This document shows, one piece after another, positions 54,413-64,000 of a stretch of 64,000 bases of DNA (its first letter is position 1; each line of letters opens with the position of its first letter). Made by a program: the position numbers and the translations under genes. The DNA is from Hyphomicrobiales bacterium. GTDB lineage: Bacteria > Pseudomonadota > Alphaproteobacteria > Rhizobiales > Beijerinckiaceae. Below the pieces are notes generated by a model that ran no database searches, had not been told where the DNA came from, and saw only the letters and a program-made list of their open reading frames with translations. The DNA is taken from contig JAGXAM010000001.1 in NCBI GenBank assembly GCA_019075905.1, positions 277,455-341,454 of the forward strand. The letters are read 5' to 3'.

Positions 54413-54979
54413 ATGAAACCGGCATTCGAGCGCACAGGCTGGCCGTCCTGGGTTTTTGGCACGCTCTGTCTTGCCGGCATCGTGCATCTCGCCTCGGTTC
54501 TGATGCTGCCGCATTTCACCAGAAGTGACGCCCTGGCACCGGTGCTGACGGCCGCATCTGCCGCCAGCGCCCCGCAGATCGCCCCGCAAGGCACGATGAC
54601 AGGTGATCCCAACGTCATTTCGGCGCTGTGCCGCTTTGACCTCTCCGAGGGCCCGCTGCGCATCGTCAGCGCCGTTCCGGGCGATGAATTCATGTCGATC
54701 TCGTTTCATGAGACCGACGGGCCGGTCTATTTCTCGGTCACTGACCAGGCCGCCGACAAGGGCCAGATCAATCTGGTGCTCGGCACCCGCAACCAGATCG
54801 ATGATATCGGCGCCAATGACGATCCCGATCATCCCTCGCCCGATCTGCGGGTGGTCAGCCCGCACCATCGCGGCTATGTGCTGTTTCATGTGCTGATCAG
54901 CCAGCCCGACCAGCGCGCCGGGGCGCAGGCCCTGCTCGCGGGAGCCGTCTGCCGCCCCGACAGCGAGGACGCCAGCTAG
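54413..54979 (+). CDS. DUF1254 domain protein
   Basis: 188 residues from MKPAFERTGWPSWVFG. One N-terminal helix (about 12-32), then a periplasmic domain with ICRFDL-like CRFDLSEGPLRIVSAVPG and HHRGYVLFHVLISQPDQRAG, typical of DUF1254. The start lies 37 bases after the DUF1214 stop. The two form an operon behind the penicillin-binding protein. Confidence 0.82.
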   Translation: MKPAFERTGWPSWVFGTLCLAGIVHLASVLMLPHFTRSDALAPVLTAASAASAPQIAPQGTMTGDPNVISALCRFDLSEGPLRIVSAVPGDEFMSISFHETDGPVYFSVTDQAADKGQINLVLGTRNQIDDIGANDDPDHPSPDLRVVSPHHRGYVLFHVLISQPDQRAGAQALLAGAVCRPDSEDAS

Positions 54980-55089
54980 CCCTGATGGGCCGGCCTATCG
55001 TGAAATTTACGCTGGCGCAGCATGAGCCCTCGATTGCGTCAGCCGATTTATGCCCGCATAATGCGGCTTTCTCCTGCAAGGATCCCCCT

Positions 55090-56052
55090 ATGGCCCTGCC
55101 GCCGCATCTGCAACGCAACTTGCGTATTCCCGTCATTGCCGCGCCGCTGTTTATCATTTCCAATCCCGATCTGGTGATCGCCCAGTGCAAGGCCGGGGTG
55201 GTGGGGTCATTTCCTTCGCTCAATGCCCGGCCGATTTCGCAACTCGACGAATGGCTGCACCAGATCACCGAGGCCCTCGCTGCCCATGACAAGGCCCATC
55301 CGGAGCGGCCGGCCGCGCCCTTTGCCGTCAACCAGATCGTCCATAAAACCAACAATCGCCTCGATCAGGACATGGCGCTTTGTGAGAAATGGAAGCCGCC
55401 GATCGTTATCACCTCGCTCGGCGCCCGCGAGGATGTGAACCATGCCGTGCATGGCTGGGGCGGCATCACCATGCATGACATCATCACCGAGCGCTTTGCC
55501 CGCAAGGCCATCGAGAAAGGTGCCGACGGGCTGATCGCGGTGGCGGCCGGGGCCGGCGGGCATGCCGGCTCGCTCTCGCCCTTCGCGCTGCTGCAAGATA
55601 TTCGTGACTGGTTTTCCGGGCCGCTGGCGCTCTCGGGCGCGATTGCGCGCGGCGGCGCCATTCTGGCGGCGCAGGCGGCGGGTGCGGATGTCGCCTATAT
55701 TGGTTCTGCCTTCATCGCCACGCATGAAGCGCGGGCGATCCCTGATTACAAGCAAGCCATCGTTGCCGGCCGAGCTGCCGATATCCAAGGCTCAAGCCTG
55801 TTCACCGGCATTTTCGGCAATTACCTGCGCCCGTCGATCGTGCGGGCCGGGCTCGATCCCGACCACCTGCCGGCGAGCGACCCGAGCCACACCAATTTTG
55901 CCTCCGGCGGCTCAAGCGATGCCAAGGTCTGGCGTGATATCTGGGGCAGCGGCCAGGGAATTGGCGCGGTGCACGAGGTGGTGGCGACACAGGTTCTGGT
56001 CGACCGCCTCGCCTCCGAATACCAGGCCGTCAAAACGGCACTCTGCGCCTGA
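55090..56052 (+). CDS. Nitronate monooxygenase / 2-nitropropane dioxygenase family
   Basis: 320 residues from MALPPHLQRNLRIPVIAAPL. An FMN-binding TIM barrel: the opening PVIAAPLFIISNPDL, the catalytic-region HDIITERFARKAIEKGADGL with GAGGHAGS immediately after, and ALSGAIARGGAILAAQAAGA for phosphate binding. The family oxidises nitronates to carbonyl compounds and nitrite; enoyl-ACP reductase FabK is a relative, but this sequence is closer to the nitronate group. It stands alone. Confidence 0.88.
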   Translation: MALPPHLQRNLRIPVIAAPLFIISNPDLVIAQCKAGVVGSFPSLNARPISQLDEWLHQITEALAAHDKAHPERPAAPFAVNQIVHKTNNRLDQDMALCEKWKPPIVITSLGAREDVNHAVHGWGGITMHDIITERFARKAIEKGADGLIAVAAGAGGHAGSLSPFALLQDIRDWFSGPLALSGAIARGGAILAAQAAGADVAYIGSAFIATHEARAIPDYKQAIVAGRAADIQGSSLFTGIFGNYLRPSIVRAGLDPDHLPASDPSHTNFASGGSSDAKVWRDIWGSGQGIGAVHEVVATQVLVDRLASEYQAVKTALCA

Positions 56053-56231
56053 GGACTGCGGCTTTTGTTGACGTGATGGTCGAGCGTTGCCGCGTCGGGC
56101 GCGCAGCTTCATGTTATGCGTCAACTGAAGCTCGCCACTGCGGCCAGGCCGGTTGACGGCCTGCAGTTTATTGCCCAGTCTGGCCGTCAGGACCCGTCGC
56201 CACGCAGCGCTGGTCATTGCGGGAGGACATC

Positions 56232-58025
56232 ATGGCCGTTACAACTGCAACCGCCGCCATGCGCCGGTTCCTGGGCGCCTTTGCTCAAGCTCTTGAAGAA
56301 GGTGATGCCAAGGCCGCCGCCGGGCTTTTTGCGCCCGACGCCTATTGGCGCGATCTGGTGAGTTTCACCTGGAATATCCGCACCATGGAAGGGCGGCCGG
56401 CCATCAAGGCCATGCTCGAAGCCTGCCTGCCCCATGTCGAGCCGCGCAAGTTCAGGATCGACGGCAAGGTCAGCGAGGGCGATGGCATTGCCGAGGCCTG
56501 GATCACCTTCGAGACCAGGGTGGCGCGCGGGCGCGGCCATGTGCGCCTGAAGGGTGACAAATGCACCACGCTGCTCACCACCATGGCCGAACTCAAGGGC
56601 CATGAAGAAAAAACCGGCGCGGCGCGTGATCCGGGCGTGGTGCATGGCGCCGAAGTCGGGCGCAAATCCTATGCCGAGCGCCGGGCCGAGGAACAGGCCG
56701 GCCTCGGGATTTCCACCCAGCCCTATTGCGTCATCATCGGTGGCGGCCAAGGCGGTATTGCCCTTGGTGCCAGATTGCGGCGCCTTGGCGTGCCAACCAT
56801 CATTGTCGAAAAAAATCCGCGCGCCGGTGACAGCTGGCGCAACCGCTACAAATCACTCTGCCTGCATGATCCGGTCTGGTATGACCACCTGCCCTATCTG
56901 CCCTTCCCCGATGACTGGCCGGTGTTCTCGCCCAAGGACAAAATCGGCGACTGGCTCGAAGCCTATACCAAAATCATGGAGCTGAATTACTGGAGCAGCA
57001 CCACCTGCGAGCGCGCTAGCTATGACGAGGCCCGGGGCGAATGGACCTTGAATGTCACGCGCGAGGGCAAGCCGATGGTGCTGCGCCCGCGGCAACTGGT
57101 GCTCGCCACCGGCATGTCGGCGGTGGCAAATATGCCGGATTATCCCGGCCAGGCCAGCTTCAAGGGCACCCTGGTGCATTCCAGCCAGCACAAGGGCGGC
57201 GACGGCTGGAAGGGCCGCCGCTGTGTCGTCATCGGCTCCAATAATTCAGCCCATGACATTTGCGCAGATCTCTACGAACATGGCGCCGATGTCACCATGG
57301 TGCAGCGGTCCTCGACGTTGGTGGCGCGCTCATCGAGCCTGATGGAACTCGGCCTTGCCGGGCTTTATTCCGAAGGTGCCATGAAGGCCGGCATCACCAC
57401 CGACAAGGCGGACATGATTTTCGCGTCCATCCCCTATGGCATGATGGCCGAGACCCAAAAGCCTATTTATGAGGCGATGAAACAGCGCGACGCCTCGCTC
57501 TATGAGCGCTTGCGCGCCGTGGGCTTCAGCCTCGATTTTGGCGAGGACGAGTCGGGCCTGTTCATGAAATACCTGCGCCGCGGTTCCGGCTATTATATCG
57601 ATGTCGGTGCCAGCGAACTCATCGCCAGCGGCAAGATCAAGCTCAAATCCGGCAAGGTCCGGGAGATCAGGCCAGATGGCGTACTGATGGCCGATGACAC
57701 GCACCTGCCCGCCGATCTCATCGTTTTTGCGACCGGCTATTCATCGATGAATGGCTGGGCCGAGCGGCTGATTTCGAAGGACGTTGCAGACAAGGTCGGC
57801 AAATGCTGGGGCCTTGGCTCAAACACCACCAAGGACCCCGGTCCCTGGGAAGGCGAATTGCGCAATATGTGGAAGCCGACGCACCAACCCGGCCTGTGGT
57901 TTCATGGCGGCAACCTGCACCAGTCACGCCATTATTCGCAATTCCTGTCGCTGCAGCTGAAGGCCCGCATGGAAAATATTCCAACGCCGGTCTATGGCAT
58001 GATGCCGGTGCACCATCGCGCCTGA
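56232..58025 (+). CDS. Flavin-containing monooxygenase with NTF2-like N-terminal domain
   Basis: 597 residues; GGAGG lies 5 bases before the ATG. Residues 1-125 form an NTF2/SnoaL-like fold (DAKAAAGLFAPDAYWRDLVS). The monooxygenase part has the FAD motif GGGQGG (170-175), the FxGxxxH identifying sequence FKGTLVHSSQ, the NADPH motif VVIGSNNSAHD near 345, and FATGYSS near 500. The substrate is unknown; related enzymes include YUCCA-type and Baeyer-Villiger monooxygenases. It is not in an operon. Confidence 0.88.
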   Translation: MAVTTATAAMRRFLGAFAQALEEGDAKAAAGLFAPDAYWRDLVSFTWNIRTMEGRPAIKAMLEACLPHVEPRKFRIDGKVSEGDGIAEAWITFETRVARGRGHVRLKGDKCTTLLTTMAELKGHEEKTGAARDPGVVHGAEVGRKSYAERRAEEQAGLGISTQPYCVIIGGGQGGIALGARLRRLGVPTIIVEKNPRAGDSWRNRYKSLCLHDPVWYDHLPYLPFPDDWPVFSPKDKIGDWLEAYTKIMELNYWSSTTCERASYDEARGEWTLNVTREGKPMVLRPRQLVLATGMSAVANMPDYPGQASFKGTLVHSSQHKGGDGWKGRRCVVIGSNNSAHDICADLYEHGADVTMVQRSSTLVARSSSLMELGLAGLYSEGAMKAGITTDKADMIFASIPYGMMAETQKPIYEAMKQRDASLYERLRAVGFSLDFGEDESGLFMKYLRRGSGYYIDVGASELIASGKIKLKSGKVREIRPDGVLMADDTHLPADLIVFATGYSSMNGWAERLISKDVADKVGKCWGLGSNTTKDPGPWEGELRNMWKPTHQPGLWFHGGNLHQSRHYSQFLSLQLKARMENIPTPVYGMMPVHHRA

Positions 58026-58091
58026 AGCGTTGGTGGCGGGGGCGCCGTTGTGACGCTCCCCACCTGTGCCGCCTGCATCAAGCGGCGCGAT

Positions 58092-60365
<2,274 letters not shown>

Positions 60366-60379
60366 TCATACCAAGTCGC

Positions 60380-60412
60380 GGCCATAAGATTAAGTTGTAT
60401 TTTATGATGGCC
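60380..60412. promoter_or_regulatory. Candidate OxyR operator between katG and oxyR
   Basis: GGCCATAA...TTATGATGGCC is an interrupted inverted repeat (CATAA, 14 bases, TTATG, extended by GGCC arms) in the katG-oxyR intergenic region, ending 16 bases before the oxyR start. LysR-type regulators bind such dyads between divergent genes. It is not a perfect match to the enterobacterial OxyR consensus. Confidence 0.45.
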
Positions 60413-60428
60413 GTGATTAGATGGTCTT

Positions 60429-61340
60429 ATGATCAATTTCACCCTGAAACAAATACGTTACTTCGAGGCCTTGGCGCGACATCGGCATTTCGGCCGCGCC
60501 GCGGAGGCCTGTGCGATTTCGCAATCGGCCTTGTCGCAGCAGATCAAGGAGCTGGAGGAAGCCTTGGGGGCGGCGCTTTTCGAGCGCGGCGCGCGGCAGG
60601 TGACCATCACCGCATTTGGCGAGGAATTTGCGCAGCGCGCCCAGACCATCTCGCGCTCGGTGCTGGAGGTCGAGGGTCTGGCGCGGGCCTCGCGTGATCG
60701 CCTGACGGGGCGCCTGCGCATCGGCATTATCCCGACGGTCGCGCCCTATCTGTTGCCGGCCATCATCGACGGCCTGACGCGGGCCTATGCCGATCTCGAC
60801 ATCAATGTTCGCGAGACGCTGACGCCGACGCTGTTGCACGAACTGGCCGAAGGCAGGATCGATACGGCGCTGGTCGCGCTGCCGGTTTCAGAGCCGGCCT
60901 TTGTCGAGGTCGGCCTGTTTTCTGAAGATTTCGTGCTGGTGCGCCCGATCGAAGATGCGACAAGGCCTGTGCCCGATGCCCGAATGCTGCGGGAAATGCG
61001 CCTGCTGCTGCTCGAAGAAGGGCATTGCTTTCGCGATCAGGCGCTGGCCTTCTGCAACATGCCCGCAGCCAGGCCGCGCGAGCTTATGGATTGCAGCTCG
61101 CTTTCCACCGTCGTTCAAATGGTGGGTGCCGGCATAGGTGTCACCCTGATCCCGGAGATGGCGGTGGCGGTGGAAACGCGCTCGGCATCGGTGTCCATCG
61201 CCAGGTTCGAGGCACCCGGGCCCTCGCGCACCATTGGCATGATCTGGCGCAAGACCAGTCCGCTGACGCAGCAATTGCTGCATGTTTCGGACGTGATACG
61301 CCGCGCCTGTGCCGAGGGACGGGCCCAGGTGCGGGCCTGA
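60429..61340 (+). CDS. oxyR: Hydrogen peroxide-sensing LysR regulator OxyR
   Basis: 303 residues. The N-terminal winged helix is LKQIRYFEALARHRHFGRAA and SQSALSQQIKELE. The sensing pair is Cys200 and Cys209 in LLEEGHCFRDQALAFC, matching the peroxide-reactive and resolving cysteines of OxyR. This, and the divergent katG, separate it from generic LysR proteins. Oxidation is expected to activate katG. Confidence 0.95.
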   Translation: MINFTLKQIRYFEALARHRHFGRAAEACAISQSALSQQIKELEEALGAALFERGARQVTITAFGEEFAQRAQTISRSVLEVEGLARASRDRLTGRLRIGIIPTVAPYLLPAIIDGLTRAYADLDINVRETLTPTLLHELAEGRIDTALVALPVSEPAFVEVGLFSEDFVLVRPIEDATRPVPDARMLREMRLLLLEEGHCFRDQALAFCNMPAARPRELMDCSSLSTVVQMVGAGIGVTLIPEMAVAVETRSASVSIARFEAPGPSRTIGMIWRKTSPLTQQLLHVSDVIRRACAEGRAQVRA

Positions 61341-61356
61341 AACGCGAGGCCGGCCT

Positions 61357-62295
61357 TCAGGCGCGCGGGTGCGCGGATTTCCAGGCTTCCAGCAGCCTCG
61401 CGGCATCGACGGCGGTATAGCCTTGCGTGGTCTTCAGCGAGGCATGGCCGAGCAATTCCTGGATGGATCGCAGGTCGCCGCCCTGCCCGAGCAGATGCGT
61501 GGCAAAGGAATGGCGCAAGGCATGCGGTGTCGCGCTGGCGGGCAGATCGAGCGCGCCGCGCGCCCTTTCCATGGCGAGCTGGATCAGGCGTGGTGACAGG
61601 CGCCCGCCGCGCGCGCCGATGAACAGCGGCCCTTGTGCCGGCAAGGTATGCGGGCAGAGCTGCAGATAGGCCGCGACCGCCGCCTGCACCGGGGCGATCA
61701 CCGGCACCTGGCGGATCTTGCCGCCCTTGCCCTCGATGCGCAGCACATCACGGCCTGGCCCGGGCGCATCGGCGCGGTTGAGGCCGAGGGCCTCGGAAAT
61801 GCGCAGGCCGGCACCATAAAGCAAGGCCAGCACGGCATGGTCACGCGCCTCGATCCATGCGTCCTGCGGCGCGGGCGCGACGACGGCAAGGGCCTTTTCC
61901 GGGCTCAGCGGCTTGGGCAGGCTGCGGGCGAGTTTGGGGGTGCGCACCAGCGAAAAAGCCCCCGCCTTGGCCAGACCTTCGCGCTCCAGATGGCGCATCA
62001 GCGAGCGCAGGCCGGCCAATTGGCGCGACAGCGAGCGGCTGCCTGCCCCCTCCGCGCGGCGCCGGGCCATGAAGGCGCGCAGGTCAGCAGCACCCAAAGC
62101 CCGCAGCGCTGCCAGATCCGGCAGCGCGCCGGAATGCTCGCGCAGGAATTCAAGGAACTGGAGCACATCGCGGGCATAGGCCTCAAGCGTGTGGCCCGCG
62201 ACGCGGCGCTCGCCGGCAAGATGTGCCAGCCACAGGCGGGCGGCCTCGGCTAGATCGGGCGCGGCGGCGGGAAAGGTCAGGGAAGATCGCTGCAT
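61357..62295 (-). CDS. xerC: Tyrosine recombinase XerC
   Basis: 312 residues from MQRSSLTFPAAAPDLAEAAR; an ATG 14 codons upstream is less likely. The SAM-like N domain (GHTLEAYARDVLQFLEFLRE) and the catalytic domain are complete: Arg165 (GLRISEAL), Lys190 (IEGKGGK), His258 and Arg261 (HALRHSF), His284 (LGHASL) and nucleophile Tyr293 (QGYTAV). It resolves chromosome dimers at dif with XerD. The XerC rather than XerD call rests on the N-terminal LAHLAGERR... pattern and is moderately sure. It is not GTA or prophage associated. Confidence 0.85.
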   Translation of the reverse strand: MQRSSLTFPAAAPDLAEAARLWLAHLAGERRVAGHTLEAYARDVLQFLEFLREHSGALPDLAALRALGAADLRAFMARRRAEGAGSRSLSRQLAGLRSLMRHLEREGLAKAGAFSLVRTPKLARSLPKPLSPEKALAVVAPAPQDAWIEARDHAVLALLYGAGLRISEALGLNRADAPGPGRDVLRIEGKGGKIRQVPVIAPVQAAVAAYLQLCPHTLPAQGPLFIGARGGRLSPRLIQLAMERARGALDLPASATPHALRHSFATHLLGQGGDLRSIQELLGHASLKTTQGYTAVDAARLLEAWKSAHPRA

Positions 62296-62425
62296 GTTGC
62301 CGGGCCTAGCACGAATTTGCTGCGCTTTGGTTAGCACGGCGGCGCCGCACAGCCTTGTTGCCTTGCCGCGCGCCTTTGGCTAAGGCATGACCTCTCGCTC
62401 TTGTGGTTTTTTCAAGGACAATCTG

Positions 62426-63526
62426 ATGCAAACGCGCTCTGTTCTGCTGCTTCCCGGTGATGGTATCGGCCCCGAGGTGATGGCCGAGGTCGAACGGGTG
62501 ATCGACTGGCATCAACGCCACAAGGTCATTGCTTTCAATCTTGAGCGCGGGCTGGTCGGGGGCTGTGCCTACGATGCGCATGGCGCAGCGATTTCGGAAG
62601 CCGATATGGCCAAGGCCAAAGCTGCCGATGCGGTGCTGTTTGGCGCGGTCGGGGGGCCGAAATGGGACAGCGTGCCCTATGAGGTGCGCCCCGAGGCCGG
62701 GTTGCTGCGGCTGCGCAAGGATCTCGGCCTGTTCGCCAATCTGCGCCCGGCGGTCTGCTTTCCGGCGCTCGCCGATGCCTCCTCGCTGAAGCGCGAGCTG
62801 GTCGAGGGGCTCGACATCATGATCCTGCGCGAGCTTACCGGCGGTGTTTATTTCGGCGAACCCAAGGAAATCCGCGATCTCGGCAATGGCCAGAAGCGCG
62901 GCATCGACACGCAGGTCTATGATACCTATGAGATCGAGCGTATCGGCCGCGTCGCCTTTGAAATGGCCCGCAAGCGCCGCAACAAGGTGACGTCTTCGGA
63001 CAAGCGCAATGTCATGAAATCCGGCGTGCTCTGGCATGAAGTCATCGTCGCCCTGCACAAGCGCGATTATCCAGATGTGCAGCTTGAGCATCAGCTCGCA
63101 GACGCCCTCGGCATGCAGCTGGTGCGCGCGCCCAAGCAATTTGACGTCATCGTCACCGATAACCTGTTTGGTGACATGCTGTCTGATGTCGCCTCGATGC
63201 TGACCGGCTCGCTCGGCATGCTGCCGTCTGCCTCGCTCGGCGAAACCGATCCGGTGACCGGCACGCGCAAGGCGCTCTATGAGCCGGTGCATGGCTCGGC
63301 GCCCGACATTGCCGGCCAGGGCAAGGCCAATCCGCTGGCGATGATCGGCTCGTTTGCGATGATGCTGCGCTATTCTTTCGGGCTCGGCGAAGCCGCCGAC
63401 CGGCTGGAGGCGGCGATGGCCGATGTGCTGGCATCAGGCGTGCGCACGGCCGATATTGGCGGGTTGGCGACCACCAGCCAGATGGGTGATGCCGTGCTGG
63501 CGGCGCTGGACAAGCGCGCCGCCTGA
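62426..63526 (+). CDS. leuB: 3-isopropylmalate dehydrogenase
   Basis: 366 residues from [19 protein letters not shown]. It oxidatively decarboxylates 3-isopropylmalate in leucine synthesis, using NAD. Motifs: [20 protein letters not shown], the substrate arginines in the [16 protein letters not shown] stretch, [10 protein letters not shown], and the metal/NAD region [18 protein letters not shown] with [15 protein letters not shown]. The 13 codons upstream of the chosen ATG lack family similarity. No other leu genes are adjacent. Confidence 0.96.
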   Translation: MQTRSVLLLPGDGIGPEVMAEVERVIDWHQRHKVIAFNLERGLVGGCAYDAHGAAISEADMAKAKAADAVLFGAVGGPKWDSVPYEVRPEAGLLRLRKDLGLFANLRPAVCFPALADASSLKRELVEGLDIMILRELTGGVYFGEPKEIRDLGNGQKRGIDTQVYDTYEIERIGRVAFEMARKRRNKVTSSDKRNVMKSGVLWHEVIVALHKRDYPDVQLEHQLADALGMQLVRAPKQFDVIVTDNLFGDMLSDVASMLTGSLGMLPSASLGETDPVTGTRKALYEPVHGSAPDIAGQGKANPLAMIGSFAMMLRYSFGLGEAADRLEAAMADVLASGVRTADIGGLATTSQMGDAVLAALDKRAA

Positions 63527-63535
63527 GGGGCGCGC
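63514..63535. other. GC-rich hairpin over the leuB stop codon
   Basis: GCGCGCC and GGCGCGC form a 7-bp stem whose loop contains the leuB TGA, between convergent leuB and dinB. It lacks a T-run, so a role in termination is only possible. Confidence 0.35.
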
Positions 63536-63545
63536 GCCGCCGCGC

Positions 63546-64000
63546 TCATGTTTTCTTCGGGTGGAAAGCGAGGCCGCGGCTGACGGCCGCGTCGCCAAAT
63601 CTGGCGCGCAGGTCCATGATGGCCTGCTCGGTTGCCTTCTCGCGGGCGAGATCGGGATTGAGCAGGGTCTGCGGATCGGCTGCCTCCAGCTTTTGCAGGC
63701 CGGAGACGCCGATGCCGATCAGGCGGAAGGGTGTGCCGTCAATTTCCGCCTTGAGAAGGTCGCGTCCGACCGCAAACAGCCGGGTGGACAGCGCCGTCGG
63801 GTCAGGCTGGCTGAGCGCGCGGGTGCGGCTGGCAAAGCGCGCGGTTTTCAGCTTCAGGGTGATGGTTGCGCCGCAAAGCCCGGCCCGGCGCAGGCGCAGG
63901 GCCACCCGCTCGCACAGCCGCAGCAAAATGGGCTCCAGCTCGTCAAGCCGGCTCAAATCTTGCGGAAAGGTGGTTTCCGCCGAAATGCTTTTGGTCTCGC
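63546..64000 (-). CDS. dinB: DNA polymerase IV, C-terminal part; 5' end outside the window
   Basis: The frame runs open to the right edge (about 150 residues visible). The stretch ETKSISAETTF followed by LKLKTARFASRTRALSQPD is the little-finger domain of Y-family DinB polymerases, and FRLIGIGVSGLQKLEAADP is its conserved end. The polymerase palm and fingers lie beyond the window. It performs error-prone translesion synthesis. It converges with leuB across 19 bases. Confidence 0.92.
   Translation of the reverse strand, partial: ETKSISAETTFPQDLSRLDELEPILLRLCERVALRLRRAGLCGATITLKLKTARFASRTRALSQPDPTALSTRLFAVGRDLLKAEIDGTPFRLIGIGVSGLQKLEAADPQTLLNPDLAREKATEQAIMDLRARFGDAAVSRGLAFHPKKT

Noticed and set aside
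61357..62295. Tyrosine recombinase as the integrase of the GTA element
   Set aside because: It lies 11 kb away behind housekeeping genes, has XerC length and motifs, and no att-like repeats flank the cluster.

Overview
The window comes from a high-GC alphaproteobacterium, most likely Hyphomicrobiales (Rhizobiales). The order ccmI-ccmE-ccmF-ccmH-degP-response regulator-histidine kinase, the FeuN/FeuP/FeuQ-like set beside it, the CysI-CysH-DUF934 assimilation operon, the PBP-DUF1214-DUF1254 string and an RcGTA-type gene transfer agent cluster all fit that order. Family or genus cannot be resolved by reading alone. No rRNA, tRNA, CRISPR array, integrase or transposase gene was seen. Genes are densely packed and no stretch over 300 bases lacks one.

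Positions 1-16000 hold chromosomal housekeeping genes. They comprise the tail of a DUF4159 membrane protein and its large membrane partner, yqeY divergent from carA, galE divergent from galU, a pirin, two small membrane proteins, and an assimilatory sulfur operon (DUF2849, ferredoxin-type sulfite/nitrite reductase, APS reductase, DUF934, [2Fe-2S] ferredoxin). A hemolysin-III/PAQR membrane protein and a PfkB sugar kinase follow. Positions 16100-32000 carry aminopeptidase N, a PleC/PdhS-like PAS histidine kinase, an OmpR-type two-component pair, DegP, the cytochrome c maturation genes, a 17-kDa-antigen-type lipoprotein, and a translationally coupled PepSY/response-regulator/kinase trio resembling feuN-feuP-feuQ.

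Positions 32145-50592 are one minus-strand gene transfer agent (GTA) cluster. In transcription order it has gp1, terminase, portal, two tiny genes, prohead protease, HK97 capsid, adaptor, stopper, tail terminator, tail tube, gp10, gp10.1, tape measure, distal tail, hub, NlpC/P60 peptidase and megatron gp15. An accessory block follows: DUF2793 tail appendage, tail-fibre-assembly-like protein, YiiX-like hydrolase and GH108 endolysin with a holin-like tail. There is no integrase, repressor or replication gene, so this is a domesticated element rather than a prophage.

The GTA cluster holds the most unusual features of the window. gp15 is cut by one in-frame TAG. The YiiX-like gene has one extra G in a GGGG run. 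gp10.1 has no ATG at its expected start. A palindromic repeat sits between gp9 and gp10. A secreted trypsin-like protease gene lies on the opposite strand between capsid and adaptor genes. The holin-like segment at the end of the endolysin has its own strong ribosome binding site. Together these suggest either early decay of the GTA, with sequencing error as the main alternative, or a reorganised GTA with its lysis module moved into the head-tail operon.

Positions 50694-64000 return to chromosomal genes: a YcgN-like cysteine-cluster protein, a class A penicillin-binding protein, the DUF1214/DUF1254 pair, a nitronate monooxygenase-like enzyme, a flavin monooxygenase with an NTF2-like front domain, katG divergent from oxyR, a XerC-type recombinase, leuB, and the 3' part of dinB running off the right edge.
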